This document shows, piece after piece, positions 59,298 to 64,000 of a stretch of 64,000 nt of DNA (positions within the stretch are counted from its first letter, which is position 1; the number at the start of each line of letters is the position of its first letter). This stretch comes from Aspidapion aeneum. Its lineage: Eukaryota > Arthropoda > Insecta > Coleoptera > Brentidae. Location: NCBI GenBank assembly GCA_963576565.1, contig OY755039.1:137205369-137269368 (forward strand), written 5' to 3'. The translations under genes were made by a program, and so were the position numbers. The notes below the pieces were generated by a model, which was given only the letters and a program-made list of their open reading frames with translations, did not search any database and was not told the DNA's origin.

Positions 59298-60464
59298 TAC
59301 AGTGCAAGCTCGGTAATGTGAACACTCGCTTATGCGAACAACGCGGTTTTGTGAACAAAATATTTTTTGTATTGGATACTCTATAACGTGAACAAGTCGG
59401 CCGCTCGATAATGTGAACACTCAAAACAATTTATTTAAGGCAGATATTTTCGGGGAATTACCTAATTACCGAAAAATATACCCCAAATATTTGATTGTTC
59501 CTCTACTTTTAAGCTTATGTCAGCGTGTCTGAGCTGATACGCGCCGCATATAATCGTTTAATTCGATATTCTTCTATGTATGGTGTGTGTAGTATATGTT
59601 TAGAGTAGTAGAGTGCGCGTAGTTTTTTAAGCATAGGCCAATAGTATGAAGGTAATTTTGTATGAGGAGGAGTGTGGGCGGGTCTTTTAGAGCATAGGCC
59701 AATAGTGTGAAGGTAATTTTGCATGAGGAGGAGTGTGGGCGGGTTTTCTTCGGCATAGGCCAATAGTGTGAGTGCTTTTTTTTTACCTTGATATGACAAT
59801 TTGCTGTAATTTGTCTTTTTTATCTGGAGACGAATAGGGTGGGTGGTCTTATTTTGACCTTGATATGATATCGCATATCATATCAAGATCGAAAAGACCA
59901 CCCACACTATTCGCCTCCACATACAAAAGACAAAGTACAGCACATTGTCATATCAAGGTAAAAAAAAAGCACTCACACTATTGGCCTATGCCGAAAAAGA
60001 CCCGCCCACACTCCTCCTCATACAAAATTACCTTCACACTATTGGCCCATGCTCTAAAAGACCCACCCACACTCCTCCTCATACAAAATTACCTTCATAC
60101 TATTGGCCTATGCTTAAAAAACTACTCGCACTATTCGGCTATGGGTAAAAAGACCACTCAGACAGTTCGCCTATTATGATGACGTCATTACCTCCTCATT
60201 TTGAGCCAGAACATACATATATCTACTACTGTTTAGTCGTATTGATTGAAAACTTCAGGGAGTAATATTCTTTTTTTCTGGAGTCTGGAATTGGATTAAT
60301 ACATTATAATGTAATTGCCTAATGGAACATTAAACTTCTAAGCAAATAAATATGGTCTAATTTCCCCAAAAAAGTGTCAAATTATGACTTCCGCTAATGT
60401 GAACTATCGGCAATATGAATAGGGGTTGGTTTTTTTGTGTTCACGTTACCGAGCTAGTACTGTA
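59298..60464. mobile_element. 1.17-kb pogo-like TA-flanked element with nested palindrome
   Basis: Inverted ends (T)ACAGTGCAAGCTCGGTAAT and ACAGTACTAGCTCGGTAACG, with several GTGAACA(C/A) repeats near each end. Inside, 59608-60137 is a long palindrome of repeated units. Confidence 0.88.
59608..60137. repeat. palindrome made of tandem GCATAGGCCAATAGT units
   Basis: Arms of about 264 bp around a GATATGATAT(C) centre at about 59872. Each arm has three units with CATAGGCCAATAGT(A/G)TGA, GGTAATTTTG(T/C)ATGAGG and AGGAGTGTGGGCGGGT. The open frames on both strands (HSSSYKITFTLL-type) come from this repeat. Confidence 0.9.
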
Positions 60465-60474
60465 TAAGTGTAAC

Positions 60475-60605
60475 ACCCGGTTCCCACCTACGACTTTCTC
60501 GTTGGTGCACGCTCACGCATCACTTGATCTCAATATAAAATGTTCTGACAGTCATGTGACGCATGCGCGGGCACGCACGTGAAAGTCGTAGGTGGGAACC
60601 GGGTT
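60475..60605. mobile_element. 131-bp MITE, GTTCCCACCTACGAC family
   Basis: Inverted ends ACCCGGTTCCCACCTACGAC. Confidence 0.88.
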
Positions 60606-60785
60606 GAAGAAATAAATCAACTACACCTTTCCAAATGGTGGTCACGGATCATTTGTTTGCTGATCCGTACTAAAGTGATCAACTTGCTAATATTATATTC
60701 GTGTAAACAATGTGTTCCGATTTTCTTTAACATTTACTGAAAGAGAAATATTAGTGTGATTAAATTTTGTAGTAAAAAAACCAAT

Positions 60786-60928
60786 ACCCTGTTTCCACCA
60801 AGGCACGCCCACCCCGATTCAAAAAACGCATCACGTGATGGGCCAGGGATTTGCACCGGTTTTAAATGCAGCGTCACCTGATGCGTTTTTTGAATCGCGG
60901 TGGGCATGCATAGGTGGAAACCGGGTGT
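60786..60928. mobile_element. 143-bp MITE, GTTTCCACC family
   Basis: Ends ACCCTGTTTCCACC and GGTGGAAACCGGGTGT, with inner inverted GATTCAAAAAACGCATCA / TGATGCGTTTTTTGAATC. Same family as 10687-10803. Confidence 0.88.
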
Positions 60929-61064
60929 AACTGTGTCTAGCGAGATATCACATCAAATAATACAGTCTACTTCTTTTTGATGTAGATAACCATCATCACA
61001 TTCGTTTCGTGGCTTATGAGATAAAGGATGGAAATTAAATTTGATGTCATATCTGACTCTATAA

Positions 61065-61191
61065 AACCCGGTTCCCACCTACGACTTTCTCGTGCGTGTC
61101 CCTGCACGCGTCACATGACTCTCATAACATTTCATGTTGAGATCATGTGACGCGTGAGCGGGCACCCACGAGAAAGTCATAGGTGGGAACC
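61065..61191. mobile_element. 127-bp MITE, GTTCCCACCTACGAC family, second copy
   Basis: Starts AACCCGGTTCCCACCTACGA and ends ATAGGTGGGAACC. Close match to 60475-60605. Confidence 0.88.
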
Positions 61192-63143
61192 AGAGATAAG
61201 ATTCTAAAAATTGGCAATGGTTAATACGTAGGCACTTACTTATTTTTTCTAAGGAAAAACTCATCAGGAATATATGAGCATTAAGTAAAATAATATGCAC
61301 AACACATTACTTGCCGCTAAAAAATTGGAATGCTACTGTTTCGACCATATTTTTTTTTTATATTAGTAGGGTGCTGGTTTTTGTCAATGGAATGGCCTAC
61401 TAAGAAAATATTTAGAAAATTTGAAAATATTTTTTAGGAATTTGGAATTTAATTGATTTTATTTTTTTAAATGTTCCAACGTTTTAGCGATCAATATTTG
61501 TTTTCAGGTACTTAATTACACCGGCGATTATACGGGGGGCCATTCACCCCCGCTCCCTCTAAGCAATGTGCTTCTGCAGAAACTGACAGCAAAATAAAGA
61601 GACACCTTAAACCTCCCGGTGGTCAAACAAAAATTGTACACAGAAAAAGGCAGTGGCGTACGGTGGGGGGGGGGGGGGGTTGGTAATTTACCTTACAATA
61701 AGCACGTTCAAAATTGTTTGGTAAAGATTTGTTTTGCTGACACTTTCTGCACAAGCAGACTGCTTTGTGGGGGGGGGGGGCATGCAACTCCCCCATCCCT
61801 TATGACCGCCGATGTGGTTGATGGATTACTGAAAAGAGTAAAAACCTAAACCACATCATTCGAAATGATAAATAATAAATTTAAAAATAAAGATTTTTAT
61901 ATAGCAGAAATATTTTCAAATTTATTTAAAAATAAGATTTTGTGTTTACCCGCAATGTAAATATTATGGTCACCAAGCTATTTCAAAATATTCCTCACAC
62001 GCCAGAGCCGCCATCTTTTCGCTGGAGATCGACGCTCCAATTTTAGTTACAGGGAATACAATTCTTCTCGATGCGACTTGAAGAAGAGCATAGTGGAATT
62101 ATTTTTACTTACTTGGGATCGATTAATTTATAGAGTTTTGGTTTAAAATCATTAAAGCATTTCCATAATAAAATAATACTAATATAGGACTCTTTCGAAG
62201 ATTTTTTTTATAAATGTTTTTTACTATACTTGGGCAAAGTTTTTTAGATAATAATTTTAAAAAAACCCTTATCAAAATTCCTTTTGCTTATAGAAATGCA
62301 TAAAATCAAAGTTTAACACCAGTATTTACTTAATCTAAGGGTCTACAATGCTAAGTGCTATAATCCTAGACCTACAAGTCTAAATTTTGGTTGAAGGTTT
62401 AACTTATTTTTGCCGTAAATGCGATAGTTTTTATTATTTATATAAATTGTTCATAAATACCTTGCGATATGGGTCATCTTTTTTCGTTCTAACAAAGACA
62501 TTATTTCTTCACAATGGTTAGAAATAAATAAAAATAATATAATATTTTAGTTTAAAAATGGTAGCCATATTTAAACTTCCGAACGTCACTAGGAAATGTC
62601 GAATAAAAAGTCAGTGTCAGCTGTCCGCTATATTTTACATGTTAATTTTTTAGACAAGCTAGCGATAATTAAACCCATGTTCGATTGTTTTGGTGGATGT
62701 GTCATTGAAAACGGATTCTAACATATCTTGTGCTTTTTACAGTATTTAAATATTGATACGTATTTAATACGGTAATGCATTTACAGATATAGTTTTAAGT
62801 TATTTGTGTATTATTTAGTTTTGAAAATCTTTGTATATAAGTTTTTTATCAGTCATGGATTATTTCTACCGTTTTTCAAACTATAGACCACCTCGCAGGG
62901 GTGGTACTACAATTTGAGAGTATTTTTAACGAGAATCCTACGACTGCACGGACTAAATTTCCAAAGAATGACATTTCGTTACACATTTTTTATGTAGTTT
63001 TTCTTTATTTCTAAAGTTAATTTAAATTTATATGAGATGAAACTCACTGAGAAATGCTTACTATCATATTGCAAATTAGGGTGAAGCAAATCTTTGCAGC
63101 TATTTGACCTGTAAGTATTAAAAAAATACAGTTAAACCGGTCG
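61192..63143. other. troponin intron after exon 6C, no exon recognised
   Basis: Contains a CAGTGGCGTACGGTGGGG hAT-like start at 61651 with poly-G runs (61665 and 61768). The constitutive C-terminal troponin I exon is not here. Confidence 0.5.
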
Positions 63144-63167
63144 GTATCAAGTCTATAGACTTGATAC
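63144..63167. repeat. perfect 24-bp palindrome
   Basis: Arms GTATCAAGTCTA/TAGACTTGATAC with AAACCGG and CCCGGT just outside. Confidence 0.85.
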
Positions 63168-63559
63168 TTAAACCCGGTCTAAAATTTTTAAGGTCTTAGT
63201 AAATACTGGTGTAAAAGCCTCGTTTTGTCGGCTGTTGGGGTTCTTGAATTGTGATTTTTTTAAATATTTGAATCCTTCTACTACCCCACGCCCACCAAAA
63301 TCTAACGGCTTTATCCACGGGTACCCCAAAATGTTTGTGCCAAATTTGGTCAAAATCGGTGGATCGGCGTTTAAGTTGTGCCCCAGACAGAGGTCAGATC
63401 GACAGACAAACACCATGACAAAATTTGGCAGTTAAAAATGGTTTGTAGACCTTTTTATTTTATTCTCGTTTATTTCTGACAGAAGGTCTATTTTCGTTGG
63501 AAAGCGTAAAAAACCCATTGTTTATCCCTAAAAGTTTCCTAAAAAAAAAAACGATAAAT

Positions 63560-64000
63560 CCCTTAGAACATTGAACTACTAGAAGCAGCATAACCTCAAA
63601 CCATAGGCCGGTTTGTTTGAGTAAAGGATCTCCTAACATTGTTGTCAAATCAATTTGAAAACATTCCTAAACCTTTAATGATACAAACATTTCTTTGTAA
63701 ATCTTAAAAATAATACAAACCCATAATACAGCATTAAACCAGAGAATACTTTTTTATATTAAAAATGATTCAACATTCTATTGTAGCAAGTATATTATTT
63801 TTTGTATCTCAATAGTAATAATTCAAAATCGTGCAGGTATAATACATTTAAAACAATGTGACAGCTTAAGAACCGGCTGTTTGTTTACATAACAATGCTT
63901 AAAATATTTAACTACGCCTATGTTTTGTTTACAGATAAATAAGCTGTTTACTTACTTGTAAAAGGACCGTTTATTTCCTACGGCATTGGATGTTTTACAC
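63560..64000 (+). mobile_element. dispersed element, GAACATTGAACT family, copy 3 (cut by window edge)
   Basis: Matches copies 1 and 2 from CCCTTAGAACATTGAAC to the window end, and contains the stretch missing in copy 1 (GTTTACATAACAATGC). Confidence 0.88.

Larger units (their letters stand above)
24532..64000 (+). other. wupA: troponin I gene (wupA orthologue), 5' coding part; continues beyond window
   Basis: Gene span from the exon with the start codon to the window edge. Troponin I is the inhibitory subunit of the thin-filament troponin complex in striated muscle. It binds troponin C, troponin T and actin-tropomyosin. Six coding exons can be joined in frame: MADDE, then the [24 protein letters not shown] exon, the LLLRKKAAEELKKEQ exon, and one of three 34-codon alternatives. 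The actin-inhibitory region and C-terminal tail known from insect TnI are not found, so at least one or two more exons must lie to the right. Any non-coding first exon and promoter lie left of 24531 and are not identified. The identity is near certain from residue-level agreement with the insect TnI family, from memory, not a database search. Confidence 0.95.

Noticed and set aside
63168..63435. Open frames with ILTKFGTNILGYPWIKPLDF on the minus strand
   Set aside because: I could not place this in a family and see no splice or transposon context; left unannotated.

Overview
The window comes from an animal genome with large introns and many repeats, almost certainly an insect. The sequence is strongly AT-rich, has no operon-like gene packing, no long intact ORF, and is full of small inverted-repeat DNA transposons (MITEs). 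The only host gene I can identify is the insect muscle gene troponin I (Drosophila wings up A, wupA), on the + strand. Its recognisable coding exons run from the start-codon exon at 24.5 kb to 59.0 kb, and the gene continues past the right edge. The order of insect is uncertain; a beetle-sized, repeat-rich genome would fit, but that is a guess.

Troponin I layout: a start-codon exon (MADDE, 24532-24567); a constitutive exon with the conserved [14 protein letters not shown] region (31185-31313); a constitutive coiled-coil exon (35597-35720); then three alternative versions of one 34-codon exon (37234-37334, 42790-42890, 58909-59009). Each is exactly 101 nt with the same entry and exit phase. 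These correspond to the mutually exclusive exon 6 set known from Drosophila wupA. The C-terminal exons (actin-inhibitory region and tail) are not in the window. A further Lys-rich candidate exon (30962-31025) looks like an N-terminal exon 3, but its phase does not fit. The introns are 6.6, 4.3, 1.5, 5.5 and 16 kb.

The left third (1-24.5 kb) lies upstream of the start codon: intergenic DNA, a promoter and/or a 5' UTR intron. I find no confident gene there. It holds a broken P-element/THAP-like transposase relic, tandem and inverted arrays of a roughly 187-bp repeat, two deleted mariner (DD34D) relics at 4970-5814 and about 22536-23398, hAT-type MITEs, a palindromic composite built on a CGATATTTTG minisatellite, and a perfect hairpin around a (TA)n loop.

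The introns hold many non-autonomous DNA elements. Several can be delimited exactly from target-site duplications or from an unoccupied copy of the site: hAT (8 bp), PIF/Harbinger-like (3 bp), Tc1/mariner/pogo-like (TA) and a long-TIR element with a 9-bp duplication (Mutator-like). Inverted copies of the same element flank the alternative exons, so long-range pre-mRNA pairing is possible. No tRNA, rRNA, CRISPR array or viral gene was recognised.
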